This document shows, piece after piece, positions 50,641 through 58,656 of a stretch of 64,000 bases of DNA. The notes beneath the pieces are model-generated. The model did no database searches. It saw only the letters and a list, made by a program, of their open reading frames with translations, and had not been told where the DNA came from. Positions within the stretch are counted from its first letter, which is position 1. Each line of letters begins with the position of its first letter. Position numbers and translations under genes: made by a program. The DNA is from JALYUA01 sp038229875 (lineage in GTDB: Bacteria; Acidobacteriota; Thermoanaerobaculia; UBA5066; Gp7-AA6), in NCBI GenBank assembly GCA_038229875.1, contig JBBROA010000003.1, positions 17,491 through 81,490 of the forward strand, written 5' to 3'.

Positions 50641-51222
50641 ATGAAGCTCATCCCGCTGTTTGCCGCCGCCGTCTGGTCGGGCGCCGCCCTCGCGCAATCG
50701 TCATCGACGACGCCACCCGCGGCATCACCCTCGCCCTCCGCCTCGCGGGCGCCGCAGCCTCCGGCGCCGGCCGACGCGGCCTCCGTCGACGCGATCGTCC
50801 GTGCGCTGTACGCGGGCGTGTCGCATGCGCCGGGAGAAGACCCTGACTGGTCGCACCTCCGGACGATCTTCCTGCCCGCCGGTCGGCTCATCCCGCCGCA
50901 GCGTCCGAACGGGGACTTCCCGTTCCTGACCGCGGAGGACTTCATCGCGCGGGTCTCGAAGGGTATCGCGGCGCGGAAAGCGGAAGGGAAAGAGGCCGGG
51001 TTCTCCGAGCGCGAGATCGCGCGCAAGACGGACTGCTACGGAAACATCTGTCAGCTCTTTTCGACCTATGAATCGCGCTATACGGCGGCCGACCCGAAAC
51101 CGTTTACCCGCGGAATCAATGCGATCCAGCTCGTGAAGGACGGGAACCGGTGGTGGATCGTCAACGTCCTCTGGGACCAGGAGACGCCGGAAAAGCCGAT
51201 CCCGGCCGCCTATTTGAAGTAG
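50641..51222 (+). CDS. exported hypothetical protein, NTF2-like fold suspected
   Basis: 193 residues with GAAGGAGG before ATG 50641. The signal peptide (KLIPLFAAAVWSGAALAQ) is followed by a Ser/Pro/Ala-rich linker of about 25 residues. The domain starts SVDAIVRALYAGVSH and includes WSHLRTIFLPAGRLIPPQRP, TAEDFIARVSKGIAARKAEG and, near the end, GINAIQLVKDGNRWWIVNVL. This helix-then-sheet order with a terminal WWIVNVLWDQE resembles SnoaL/NTF2-like proteins of acidobacteria. No catalytic motif is evident. Confidence 0.75.
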   Translation: MKLIPLFAAAVWSGAALAQSSSTTPPAASPSPSASRAPQPPAPADAASVDAIVRALYAGVSHAPGEDPDWSHLRTIFLPAGRLIPPQRPNGDFPFLTAEDFIARVSKGIAARKAEGKEAGFSEREIARKTDCYGNICQLFSTYESRYTAADPKPFTRGINAIQLVKDGNRWWIVNVLWDQETPEKPIPAAYLK

Positions 51223-51289
51223 GAGGTGGGGAGGGCGAAGGGAGCCTCCGCCATTCCGCCTTACGCCCGCAAACGCGGGTTGCGCACGC

Positions 51290-53179
51290 CTAAATCTCGA
51301 TCTGCGCCCCGAGCTCCACGACCCGACTGGGCGGCAGACAAAAAAAGTGCGTCGCGCTGCGAGCGTTTCGCGACATGAGCGCGAAGAGGCGCTCACGCCA
51401 CATCGCCATTCCGGGCAGCCGCGTTGCAAAAATCGTCTCTTTTCCAAGAAAGAAACTGGTGTCACCCGGCGGAAACTCGAGCCCGGTTTGCTTTATCCGA
51501 TTCAGAAGGTCGGGGACCGAAACGTCTTCCATGAACCCGCGCCGCACGACGATCCGGAAGAAACCCGCGCCGAGGTCGCTCACGGCCAGACGCTCCTCTT
51601 CCAGCATGTGGGGGCGCTCTCCAGTCAGGACTGTGAGGAGAACGACGGTTTTGTGCAGCACTTTGTTGTGCTTGAAATTGTGGCTGAGGGCGGAGGGGAC
51701 TCCCTCCTCCGTCCGCGACATGTAGACGCCTCTCCCCTGCACCCGATACACGCGACCGATGTCCCGCAGAAAGGTCTCGATGGGGAGGGCATTTTCGACC
51801 AGCCGCGCGTTTAAGATCTCGCGGCCTCGGCGCCACGTCGTCATGAGAATGAAAATGACGGAGGCGACCGCTAGAGGGAACCAGCCGCCGTGCGGCACCT
51901 TGACGATGTTCGCGCCAAAAAAAGCGAGGTCCGGGATCAGGAAAATTACCGCCAGGGAAATTGAAGCGGCAATCGACCATTTCCAGAGCTCGTGAGCGAC
52001 CACCGCCATCAACATCGTCGTAATCGCCATCGTGGTGGTGACCGCGACGCCATACGCCGCCGCCAGGTTGCTCGACGAGCGAAAGCCGACCACGAGAGCA
52101 ATCGTGGAAATCATCAGAGCCCAGTTGACCGATGGGATGTAGATCTGACCAATCTCGCGCGCGGACGTGTGCTCGATGCGCACGCGAGGGCTGAATCCGA
52201 GCAGCACCGCCTGCCGCGTGAGAGAAAACGCGCCGGAGATGACGGCCTGCGAAGCGATGACGGTGGCGATTGTCGAGAGGACCACCATCGGGTAGAGCGT
52301 CCAGCCCGGGCCGAGTCTGTAGAACGGATTCTCCGCCGCAGCCGGATGAGCCAGAAGCAAGGCACCCTGGCCGAAGTAGTTGAGCAGCAGCGCGGGGAGA
52401 ACGAAACCAAACCACGCGAGCCGTATCGGCTTCGCTCCGAAGTGGCCCATGTCGGCATAAAGCGCCTCCCCACCGGTCACCACGAGGAAGACCGTTCCGA
52501 GGGCGAGGAACCCGTGAACGGCGTTCTCCCGGAAGAAGCGCACCGCATGAAGCGGGTTCACGGAAGAGAGGACACCCGGCTCGCGGAGGATCTGATTCAA
52601 TCCGAGCGCGGCGATGCTCAGAAACCACACGATCATCACCGGCCCGAAGATCGCTCCAACGGTCTGCGTGCCGCGCTTCTGGATTAGAAACAGCCCGATC
52701 AGGATGAGGATCGTGATCGGCTCGACCCAGTGCTCGAAGACGGGCGTAGCGATGTTCAGCCCCTCGACGGCGGAGAGCACGGAGATCGCGGGCGTGATGA
52801 TCCCGTCCCCGTAGAGGAGCGCCGCTCCGAAAAGACCCAGCATGACGAGCGCGAAACGGAAACCCCGGGACCCTTTGCGGTGCGGCCGGATGAGCGACAT
52901 GAGGGCAAGAATCCCACCCTCGCCGCGGTTGTCCGCTCGCATCACGAACACGAGGTACTTAATCGAGATGACGACGAGAAGCGACCAGAAGACGAGAGAA
53001 AGGACGCCCATCACGTTGCCGGGAGTCGGTGGAACCGCGTGCGGGCCATGAAAGCACTCACGCAGCGCGTACAACGGGCTCGTCCCGATGTCGCCGTAAA
53101 CGATGCCGAGGGCGCCGAGCGAGAGGGTGAAAAGGTACTTTCCTCCTCGCGCGCCGTGATTTGCCGGCCCGTCCGTCAG
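51290..53179 (-). CDS. kup: Kup-family potassium transporter, probable CTG start
   Basis: 629 residues if translation starts at CTG 53179, which follows AAGGAGG by 4 nt. This gives the family-like N-terminus TDGPANHGARGGKYLFTLSL, and the length matches Kup (about 620-630). No ATG, GTG or TTG fits this position; the next in-frame ATG (53296 region) would run through the divergent DoxX gene. Twelve TM segments begin GALGIVYGDIGTSPLYALRE (K+ selectivity region) and include GDGIITPAISVLSAVEGL. A cytosolic C-terminal domain of about 170 residues follows. It imports K+ driven by protons. Confidence 0.93.
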   Translation of the reverse strand: MTDGPANHGARGGKYLFTLSLGALGIVYGDIGTSPLYALRECFHGPHAVPPTPGNVMGVLSLVFWSLLVVISIKYLVFVMRADNRGEGGILALMSLIRPHRKGSRGFRFALVMLGLFGAALLYGDGIITPAISVLSAVEGLNIATPVFEHWVEPITILILIGLFLIQKRGTQTVGAIFGPVMIVWFLSIAALGLNQILREPGVLSSVNPLHAVRFFRENAVHGFLALGTVFLVVTGGEALYADMGHFGAKPIRLAWFGFVLPALLLNYFGQGALLLAHPAAAENPFYRLGPGWTLYPMVVLSTIATVIASQAVISGAFSLTRQAVLLGFSPRVRIEHTSAREIGQIYIPSVNWALMISTIALVVGFRSSSNLAAAYGVAVTTTMAITTMLMAVVAHELWKWSIAASISLAVIFLIPDLAFFGANIVKVPHGGWFPLAVASVIFILMTTWRRGREILNARLVENALPIETFLRDIGRVYRVQGRGVYMSRTEEGVPSALSHNFKHNKVLHKTVVLLTVLTGERPHMLEEERLAVSDLGAGFFRIVVRRGFMEDVSVPDLLNRIKQTGLEFPPGDTSFFLGKETIFATRLPGMAMWRERLFALMSRNARSATHFFCLPPSRVVELGAQIEI

Positions 53180-53264
53180 AGATCCTCCTTCCCTTGCGGG
53201 GATCGATATCCTACCGTCGGCTCTCTCACTGCACGTCAGGAATGAAAGGGCCGGGGTGAGAACG

Positions 53265-53771
53265 ATGACGAACAGGCCTGCGCTGGATCGAATTCGCATC
53301 TCCGGCTCGGGAGACCTCCGGCGCGGTGAGGGCCTGCGCCGCGCCTGGGCGCTCTTCTTCGCCCGAGCCGTCCTCGGTCTGATCTTCCTCATGGCGGGAA
53401 TCTGGAAAGTCTTCCAGCTCACCCCCGCGGGACATGCCCACCGATTCTTCGTGGACCCTTATGCCGGCAGTTTTCTGCCGTCCTGGGCGCTCTGGGCCGC
53501 GGGAGTGACGGTCCCCATCGTCGAGCTCGTCGGAGGCGCGCTCGTCCTCTTCGGGTGGCGGACGCGCGAAGCCTCCGTCGCGCTCGGACTCGTCCTCGTC
53601 ACCGTGACGTTCGGGCATCTGGTCAAAGAGCCGCTGTACGCCTTCCACGAGCACGTCTTTCCTCGGCTCGCGCTTCTTCTCTTCGTTCTCGCCGCGCCCG
53701 AGGCGTGGGATCGCTTCTCCGTCGACGCCCTGCTCGCGCGCCTGGGCGGACGCAAGGCGGCGGCCAGCTGA
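53265..53771 (+). CDS. DoxX/MauE-like membrane protein
   Basis: 168 residues from ATG 53265 (GTG 53256 is an alternative). Four TM helices occur in the DoxX order: FFARAVLGLIFLMAGIWKVF, PSWALWAAGVTVPIVELVGG, EASVALGLVLVTVTFGHLVK and RLALLLFVLAAPEAWDRFSV. The G-x-x-K start and E-x-x-GG in helix 2 are typical. DoxX-type proteins are linked to quinone-dependent oxidation or thiol redox, but most members are uncharacterised. The gene is divergent from kup across 85 bp. Confidence 0.82.
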   Translation: MTNRPALDRIRISGSGDLRRGEGLRRAWALFFARAVLGLIFLMAGIWKVFQLTPAGHAHRFFVDPYAGSFLPSWALWAAGVTVPIVELVGGALVLFGWRTREASVALGLVLVTVTFGHLVKEPLYAFHEHVFPRLALLLFVLAAPEAWDRFSVDALLARLGGRKAAAS

Positions 53772-53839
53772 AACACGGATCGGCCGCTCTCTCGAGACGG
53801 CGCTGTCACCCGAACGGCAGATGCGCTCGACCTACCTGC

Positions 53840-54071
53840 GGCCCCCCTCTCCCCGAGCGCGGGGCGAGGGGGCAGAGCTGCGCCCTAACCACGATGGTGG
53901 CTACGCTCGCAGCGGGAGGAGTCTCCTGACCGAAGGGAAGGAGGAGCCTCCCGCTGCGGGAGCCGCAGCGAACGAAGGGACCAGCCGGGCGGTCGAGCCA
54001 ACAGGCGAGCCGCCCGGCGGTGCGTTCGCCCGCAGGCGAACGCAGGTCCCGCAGTGAGCGGAGGCGACGGT
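53840..54071 (+). repeat. copy D of the three-hairpin intergenic element
   Basis: This occupies the 308-bp gap between the DoxX and lipoprotein stops. Opening stem CCCCTCTCCCC...GGGGCGAGGGG at about 53843-53871. H1: GCAGCGGGAGG (53909-53919) with CCTCCCGCTGC (53947-53957). H2: GCCGGGCGG (53984-53992) with CCGCCCGGC (54010-54018). H3: TGCGTTCGCC (54021-54030) with GGCGAACGCA (54035-54044). All three stems differ from copies A-C yet still pair. The tail GAGCGGAGGCGACGG ends just before the convergent gene's stop. Confidence 0.85.
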
Positions 54072-54079
54072 TGGCGACG

Positions 54080-54592
54080 TTAGCGAACTCGAATCTGCCG
54101 CCGGATCTCGGTCCGGCCCCCGTCTTTGGCGATAAGAGTGATCGTGAGGGTGTGCAGTCCCGGATCGACTTTGGGCACCGGAAAGCCGAAGCCCGCGTGG
54201 TTTGGGTCGGGAAAATTCGGATAGCTCTGCGCGACTCCCGGAAACGTCTGCTCTAAGGCCACGGGGCTCGTCACGCCCGTTTCCGAGGAGACGGTGATCT
54301 GCGAGATTCCGGAGTCATCGAGCGCCCATCCAAACGCCCAACTCCCGGGCACCACGGTCGCTCCTTCCTTCGGGGTATCCAGAAAACCAAACGGCGGCTT
54401 CGAAACGTCGCCCGCCGGGGCCGGAGCGCCGCCCGGCGTCGTCGCGACCGCCGCGACCGCCGCGACCGCCGCGACCGGCGTTGAACCGGCCGCGGTGTCC
54501 GAAGCGACCGCGTTTTCCGATTTCTGACATCCGGACAGCAGCAGAGCCGCCGTCCCCACACCGGCCACCAACGTCTTCCATTGCGAGATCAC
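54080..54592 (-). CDS. lipoprotein with an Ig-like domain
   Basis: 170 residues. The lipobox LLLSGCQ places the acylated Cys at 22. A spacer with Ala-Val repeats (encoded by a 9-bp GCGACCGCC repeat at 54444-54478) leads to a domain opening FGFLDTPKEGATVVPGSWAF, then GWALDDSGISQITVSSETG and a closing LHTLTITLIAKDGG. The GWALDDSGI pattern is typical of Ig-like domains in acidobacterial surface proteins. It is probably anchored to the outer membrane. The repeated spacer may vary in length between strains. Confidence 0.75.
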   Translation of the reverse strand: MISQWKTLVAGVGTAALLLSGCQKSENAVASDTAAGSTPVAAVAAVAAVATTPGGAPAPAGDVSKPPFGFLDTPKEGATVVPGSWAFGWALDDSGISQITVSSETGVTSPVALEQTFPGVAQSYPNFPDPNHAGFGFPVPKVDPGLHTLTITLIAKDGGRTEIRRQIRVR

Positions 54593-54639
54593 GATCGTCT
54601 CCTTGTCTTTCGCTCGAAGTTCTGGGGCATTCTAGTGCC

Positions 54640-55332
54640 ATGGCAATTCCCCCGCGGCGTCCGAAGCCCGTCTCGCGGGATGGCGCCCCCGACTACGGCC
54701 TGACGAAACGAGAGGCCGCCTTCCTGCGAAGGCTGTCGCCTCCGTGGCGGATTCAGCGGTACCTCGATTCGATCGACTACGACGTCGAGGCTTCGGGCTG
54801 CCGGTCCCCCCGCCGCGTGCTTCGGGAGCGGAGGGTTCAGTGCATGGACGGCGCCCTGTTTGCCGCCGCCGCGCTCCGGCTCCAGGGGGAACCGCCGCTG
54901 CTTCTGGACCTCGAGGCGGACGCCGACGACGACCACGTGCTCGCGCTCTTTCGAGGCCCGTCCGGGTGGGGAGCCATCGCACGGTCGAACTACTCCGGCC
55001 TGCGCTATCGCGAGCCTGTCCATGCGACGATCCGGGCGCTGGCCCTCTCGTATCTCGAAGGCTATTTCAACCTGCGCCGGCAGAAGACTCTGCGGCGCCA
55101 TTCCGGCCCGGTGCACCTCGGACAATTCGACCGGCTGCGCTGGATGACGACCGAGGAAGACCTCTGGGCCATTCCGGAGACGCTCGTCGGTGTCCCGCAC
55201 CGCGTCCTCTTTCAACCGGCAGTCCAGAGGGCGCTCGCCCCCGTCGACTCCCGAACCTTCCTCGCGGGGCTCGTCGGGAGGAGAGAAAAGGCGCGAGTCG
55301 ACGGGAACGGGCCGCGAATCTCGCGGCGCTGA
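54640..55332 (+). CDS. transglutaminase-like superfamily protein
   Basis: 230 residues from ATG 54640, no signal peptide. After LSPPWRIQRYLDSIDYD comes a possible papain-like triad: Cys68 in VQCMDGALFAAAAL, His99 in DDDHVLALFRG and Asn117 in RSNYSGLRYR. The order Cys-His-Asn/Asp with the Cys at a helix start fits the transglutaminase-like fold. The rest (SYLEGYFNLRRQKTLRRHSG) is conserved in similar uncharacterised proteins. Whether it cuts or cross-links anything is unknown. It is followed 13 nt later by another small hypothetical gene on the same strand. Confidence 0.68.
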   Translation: MAIPPRRPKPVSRDGAPDYGLTKREAAFLRRLSPPWRIQRYLDSIDYDVEASGCRSPRRVLRERRVQCMDGALFAAAALRLQGEPPLLLDLEADADDDHVLALFRGPSGWGAIARSNYSGLRYREPVHATIRALALSYLEGYFNLRRQKTLRRHSGPVHLGQFDRLRWMTTEEDLWAIPETLVGVPHRVLFQPAVQRALAPVDSRTFLAGLVGRREKARVDGNGPRISRR

Positions 55333-55345
55333 AGAGGACGCGCGC

Positions 55346-55867
55346 GTGCAACTGAGGCACTACTGGCGGCGCCAGCTCCTGGCGAAGGCGCCCGGCCTCA
55401 TCCGCGTTGCGCCGTGCGACGCGCCCGCAATCCTCGCGATGCTGTCGAACGCGCCGCGCCCGAGGCTCTCCTGGCTCGATCGGCTCCTCTCTTTCGTGAC
55501 CACTCCGTTCAAGCGCCTCGGTCTCTCCGGGTGGACCGAAACAGGTTGCGAGGGACGGGGCCGCGGTTCTCCCGTCCGCGACGCGCAGCACTCCTCGGAC
55601 GGTTTCTGGACGATCGACGTGGCGCTCTCCGCGTTTCATATCGGCGCGGGCGGGGCGGATCTTTCACGGGTTCTCTATCTCCGGCTCGAGGTCGAGCCGG
55701 CCACCCGGGCGCACGCGGCGTGCGAGGAGCGTCTCGTGCGTGCAGGCGACCTGCTCTCTTTCGGAGGAGCGGTCGTGATCGATCGGGATGCCGACTTTCT
55801 CGAGATCCACCCCGAGGAAGACTTCGCGGTTTCCGCGCGGGCATCGAGCGCGCCGCCGCGGAGTTGA
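55346..55867 (+). CDS. hypothetical protein
   Basis: 173 residues from GTG 55346, preceded by GAAGAGGA. No TM segment or signal peptide is evident. It begins QLRHYWRRQLLAKAPGLIRV, has a basic, Gly-rich middle and a C-terminal part (FWTIDVALSAFHIGAGGADL, VLYLRLEVEPATRAHAACEE, DADFLEIHPEEDF) that looks like a compact alpha/beta domain. I do not recognise the family. Its close spacing to the transglutaminase-like gene suggests one transcript; it converges on the emfourin-like gene. Confidence 0.6.
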   Translation: MQLRHYWRRQLLAKAPGLIRVAPCDAPAILAMLSNAPRPRLSWLDRLLSFVTTPFKRLGLSGWTETGCEGRGRGSPVRDAQHSSDGFWTIDVALSAFHIGAGGADLSRVLYLRLEVEPATRAHAACEERLVRAGDLLSFGGAVVIDRDADFLEIHPEEDFAVSARASSAPPRS

Positions 55868-55879
55868 CGGGATCGGAGG

Positions 55880-56191
55880 TCAGCCCCTCGTCGCCTCCGG
55901 GTCGTCGACGGGGGCGTGGCGCAGGATCGCTTCCATGAGCGGCCGGAACTGATCCGGCGTGTGCTCCTCATCGAACGTCACGGAGTGTCTCGTCGGGCCG
56001 TCTTCGACGGAGAGCGTGTAGCGGAGCCGATCGGGCCCCGTGCGCAGCGTCGCTTCCGAGAACCGGTCGAGGTCCGCATCGGCCACGAGCCGCCGCATCT
56101 CCCCGTCATGGGCGCTCCCGTGCTCTGTGTCGACCACGGCCTTGCGGCTCATTCCCGCGACCCCTCCGCTGCGCACGAGCAGAAGCCTCAT
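55880..56191 (-). CDS. emfourin-like protealysin inhibitor
   Basis: 103 residues. The start RLLLVRSGGVAGMSRKAVVD, the middle MRRLVADADLDRF and the strand DRLRYTLSVEDGPTRHSVTF match the small emfourin family. Emfourins are intracellular protein inhibitors encoded next to protealysin-like M4 proteases in Serratia and others. A protease of that type lies two genes upstream on the same strand, which supports the call. The ATG overlaps the stop of the symporter gene (ATGA). It should protect the cytoplasm from the protease before secretion. Confidence 0.75.
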   Translation of the reverse strand: MRLLLVRSGGVAGMSRKAVVDTEHGSAHDGEMRRLVADADLDRFSEATLRTGPDRLRYTLSVEDGPTRHSVTFDEEHTPDQFRPLMEAILRHAPVDDPEATRG

Positions 56192-57462
56192 GGCCGGGCG
56201 GCTACCTCCGCGCCGGGCGAGCTTTCGTCCCGGACGGCGACCGGCTCCCCCAGAACGCCTTCCCAGCGCGCGACGACCACCGAGGCGACGCAGTTGCCCA
56301 TCACGTTGATCGAGGTCCGGGCCATGTCCATGAGTTCGTCGACGGCGAGGATCATCGCGACGCCCGCTTCTCCCGGCAGGTTGAACGCGGCGCAGCCGGC
56401 GGCGATGATCACGAGGGACGCGCGGGGAACGCCGGCGACGCCTTTGGATGTCAGCAGAAACGTCAGCATCATCAGCAGCTCCGTCTCGAGCGACATCCTG
56501 ATGCCGGCCGCCTGCGCGATCGTCAGCGCCGCCAGCGAGATGTAGAGCGTCGACCCGTCGAGATTGAAGGAGTAGCCGGCGGGGATCACGAACCCCGCGA
56601 CGGATTTCGGCACGCCGAACTCGACCATCTTCTCGAGGGCCCGCGGCAGCGCCGCTTCCGAAGACGCCGTGGAAAAGGCCAGGAGAAACGGCTCCCGGAT
56701 CTTCTGAAAAAAGATGCGTATCGGAGCGCGCGCGATCATCAGCGCGGGGATGAGGACGATCAGTGTGAAAAGGACCAGCGCGCCGTACAGCGAGCCGACG
56801 AGCTTCGCGTAGGAGCCGAGCACCTTCAGTCCGTGGTGAGAGACCGCGCCGGCCATCGCGCCGAGGACACCGAGCGGTGTCAGCGCCATGACGTAGTCGG
56901 TCAGCTGGAACATGACCGCGACGACGGAATCCATGAGGTTTAAGAAAGGCGCCGACTTCCCCTTCACGTGCGCGGCGGCGACGCCGAGAAGCGTCGCGAA
57001 GACGACGACCTGGAGGATGTCCTGCTTCGCCATCGCTTCCACGACGTTCGAGGGAAAGAGGTGGAGCAGTGTCTCGACGAAGGTCTTCGGCTGGACGAGC
57101 GACTCGCCGGACGGCGGCAGCTTCAGTCCGTCACCCGGCCGGACCAGGTGCGCGATCGCGAGGCCGAGCGCGAGTGCGATCGTGCTCGCGATCTCGAAGT
57201 AAACGAGGGCTTTCCATCCCATCCGGCCCACGGCCCTCACGTCCCCGGTCTTCCCGATGCCGACTACGATGGTCGAAAAGATCAGCGGAACGATCAGCAT
57301 TTTGATGAGGCTGATGAACGCCTTCGACAGGAAGCGGAAGGCCTCGTACGCGCCCGGATGGGTGTCGGCGGGGAGGAGGGCTCCGAGCACGACCCCGAGG
57401 ATGAGGCCGTAGAAGATCAGGGCAGTCGAGGAGAGCCAGCGGGGGCGCCGGGACGAACGCAT
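56188..57462 (-). CDS. dicarboxylate/amino acid:cation symporter (DAACS family)
   Basis: 424 residues of the GltP/DctA glutamate-transporter fold. Signature blocks: FISLIKMLIVPLIFSTIVVG, the HP1 serine-rich loop FSTASSEAALPRALE, GYSFNLDGSTLYISLAAL (NMDGT-like motif, here NLDGS), the HP2 region FLLTSKGVAGVPRASLVI and VDELMDMARTSINVMGNCVA. It imports dicarboxylates or acidic amino acids with Na+ or H+. It lies between the M4 protease (upstream) and the emfourin-like gene (overlapping downstream), so it may take up amino acids released by that protease. Confidence 0.93.
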   Translation of the reverse strand: MRSSRRPRWLSSTALIFYGLILGVVLGALLPADTHPGAYEAFRFLSKAFISLIKMLIVPLIFSTIVVGIGKTGDVRAVGRMGWKALVYFEIASTIALALGLAIAHLVRPGDGLKLPPSGESLVQPKTFVETLLHLFPSNVVEAMAKQDILQVVVFATLLGVAAAHVKGKSAPFLNLMDSVVAVMFQLTDYVMALTPLGVLGAMAGAVSHHGLKVLGSYAKLVGSLYGALVLFTLIVLIPALMIARAPIRIFFQKIREPFLLAFSTASSEAALPRALEKMVEFGVPKSVAGFVIPAGYSFNLDGSTLYISLAALTIAQAAGIRMSLETELLMMLTFLLTSKGVAGVPRASLVIIAAGCAAFNLPGEAGVAMILAVDELMDMARTSINVMGNCVASVVVARWEGVLGEPVAVRDESSPGAEVAARP

Positions 57463-57502
57463 GCCGCCTTTCAGCCTACACGAACCGGCGGCGACGCCTT
57501 CT

Positions 57503-58540
57503 TCACGCCGCTCGAACTCCGACGGCGCCCCACGCGTCCCGCACGGCGCCGGCCTCGCGCGACGTCGGGCCGAACAGCTCTTCCGCGACGGCGGCCGTGA
57601 GCTGGGCCGCCTGCGCGAAGCCCGTCGTCTTGCGGAACCGATCGCGCAGTGCGAGGTACCAGATCTTCCCCGCCTTCTCCCACGAGAATCCGCCGAGCGC
57701 TGTCGCGGCGAGAAAGAAGGCGCGGTTCGGTATCCCCGAATTGATGTGCACGCCGCCGTCGTCGTCGGCCGTCTCGACGTAGTCGCTCATGTGGGCCGGC
57801 TGCGGGTCCTTCCCGAGCACCGGATCGTCGTACGCGGTGCCCGGCGCTTCAATCGAGCGGAGCGCCTTGCCCTTCACGCGCTTCGTGAACAGTCCGGCCC
57901 CGATCAGCCAGTCGGCGGCGATCGCGGTCTGCTGCAGCTGGCGCTGCTTGACCATCGAACCGAACACGTCCGAGATCGACTCGTTCAGCGCCCCCGGCTG
58001 GTCCTGGTATTCGAGGTTGGCCTCGTGCGCCGTAACACCGTGGGTGAGCTCGTGCCCGATGACGTCAGGCGACGCGGTGAACCGTCCGAAGAGCTTTCCG
58101 TCCCCGTCGCCGTAGACCATCTGGGTGCCGTTCCAGAACGCGTTGTCGTAGCCGGAGCCGTAATGGACGGACGAGTCGAGACGCATCCCGCGATCGTCGA
58201 TCGAATTGCGGCCGTAGATCTCGAGGTAGAGATCGTACGTGGCCCCCGCTCCGTCGTAGGCCTCGTCGACGGCGGCGTCCCCGCTGTCCTCCTGCCCCTC
58301 GCTCCGGACGAGGCGGCCGGGAAGCGAGGTGCCGTGCGCGGCGTCGAAGACCGTCCGCCGCTTCTCCCCCGCCGGCGTGACGAGAGGGAACCGGGCGACG
58401 ATCTGCCGGCGCGCCCTGAACCTCTCGGAGACGAGAAGCGTCGCGAGCGCGCTCCGGCGTTCGTCCGGCGTGCCGTTCTCGGCGATCGACTTGAGCATGT
58501 GCGGCGGGACAATGGAGCAGCGGGTCGGACGTCGAATCAT
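57503..58540 (-). CDS. protealysin-like M4 metallopeptidase
   Basis: 345 residues from ATG 58540. No Sec signal peptide. The short N-terminal propeptide carries RCSIVPPHMLKSIAENG, the PPL-type motif of protealysins that replaces the long thermolysin propeptide. The catalytic domain has HELTH (His163-His167), Glu187 in GALNESISDVFG and the His of GGVHINSGIPNRAF. Protealysin-like enzymes mature by self-cleavage and act inside or outside the cell by an unclear route. It is first in a minus-strand run with a symporter and an emfourin-like inhibitor. Confidence 0.92.
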   Translation of the reverse strand: MIRRPTRCSIVPPHMLKSIAENGTPDERRSALATLLVSERFRARRQIVARFPLVTPAGEKRRTVFDAAHGTSLPGRLVRSEGQEDSGDAAVDEAYDGAGATYDLYLEIYGRNSIDDRGMRLDSSVHYGSGYDNAFWNGTQMVYGDGDGKLFGRFTASPDVIGHELTHGVTAHEANLEYQDQPGALNESISDVFGSMVKQRQLQQTAIAADWLIGAGLFTKRVKGKALRSIEAPGTAYDDPVLGKDPQPAHMSDYVETADDDGGVHINSGIPNRAFFLAATALGGFSWEKAGKIWYLALRDRFRKTTGFAQAAQLTAAVAEELFGPTSREAGAVRDAWGAVGVRAA

Positions 58541-58602
58541 GGGTCCGCAACATTGGCGCGGGGGCCCGGCGGCTGTCAAGCGAAGGCGGATCTCCGGCGT
58601 CT

Positions 58603-58656
58603 TATGCTACGAAGATGATCGCTTCTGTCCCGGAAAACCGGCGACTCCGCCCGTGA
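58603..58656 (+). promoter_or_regulatory. -10-like TATGCT and a 13-codon leader coupled to the next gene
   Basis: TATGCT at 58603-58608 is followed after 6 nt by ATG 58615. That ATG opens a 13-codon frame (IASVPENRRLRP) whose TGA (58654-58656) overlaps the GTG start of the downstream gene. A leaderless start followed by translational coupling is possible. Confidence 0.3.

Noticed and set aside
19230..54071. CRISPR array
   Set aside because: The repeats at 19.3, 29.0, 45.2 and 53.9 kb are tens of kilobases apart, in both orientations, with no regular spacers or cas genes.
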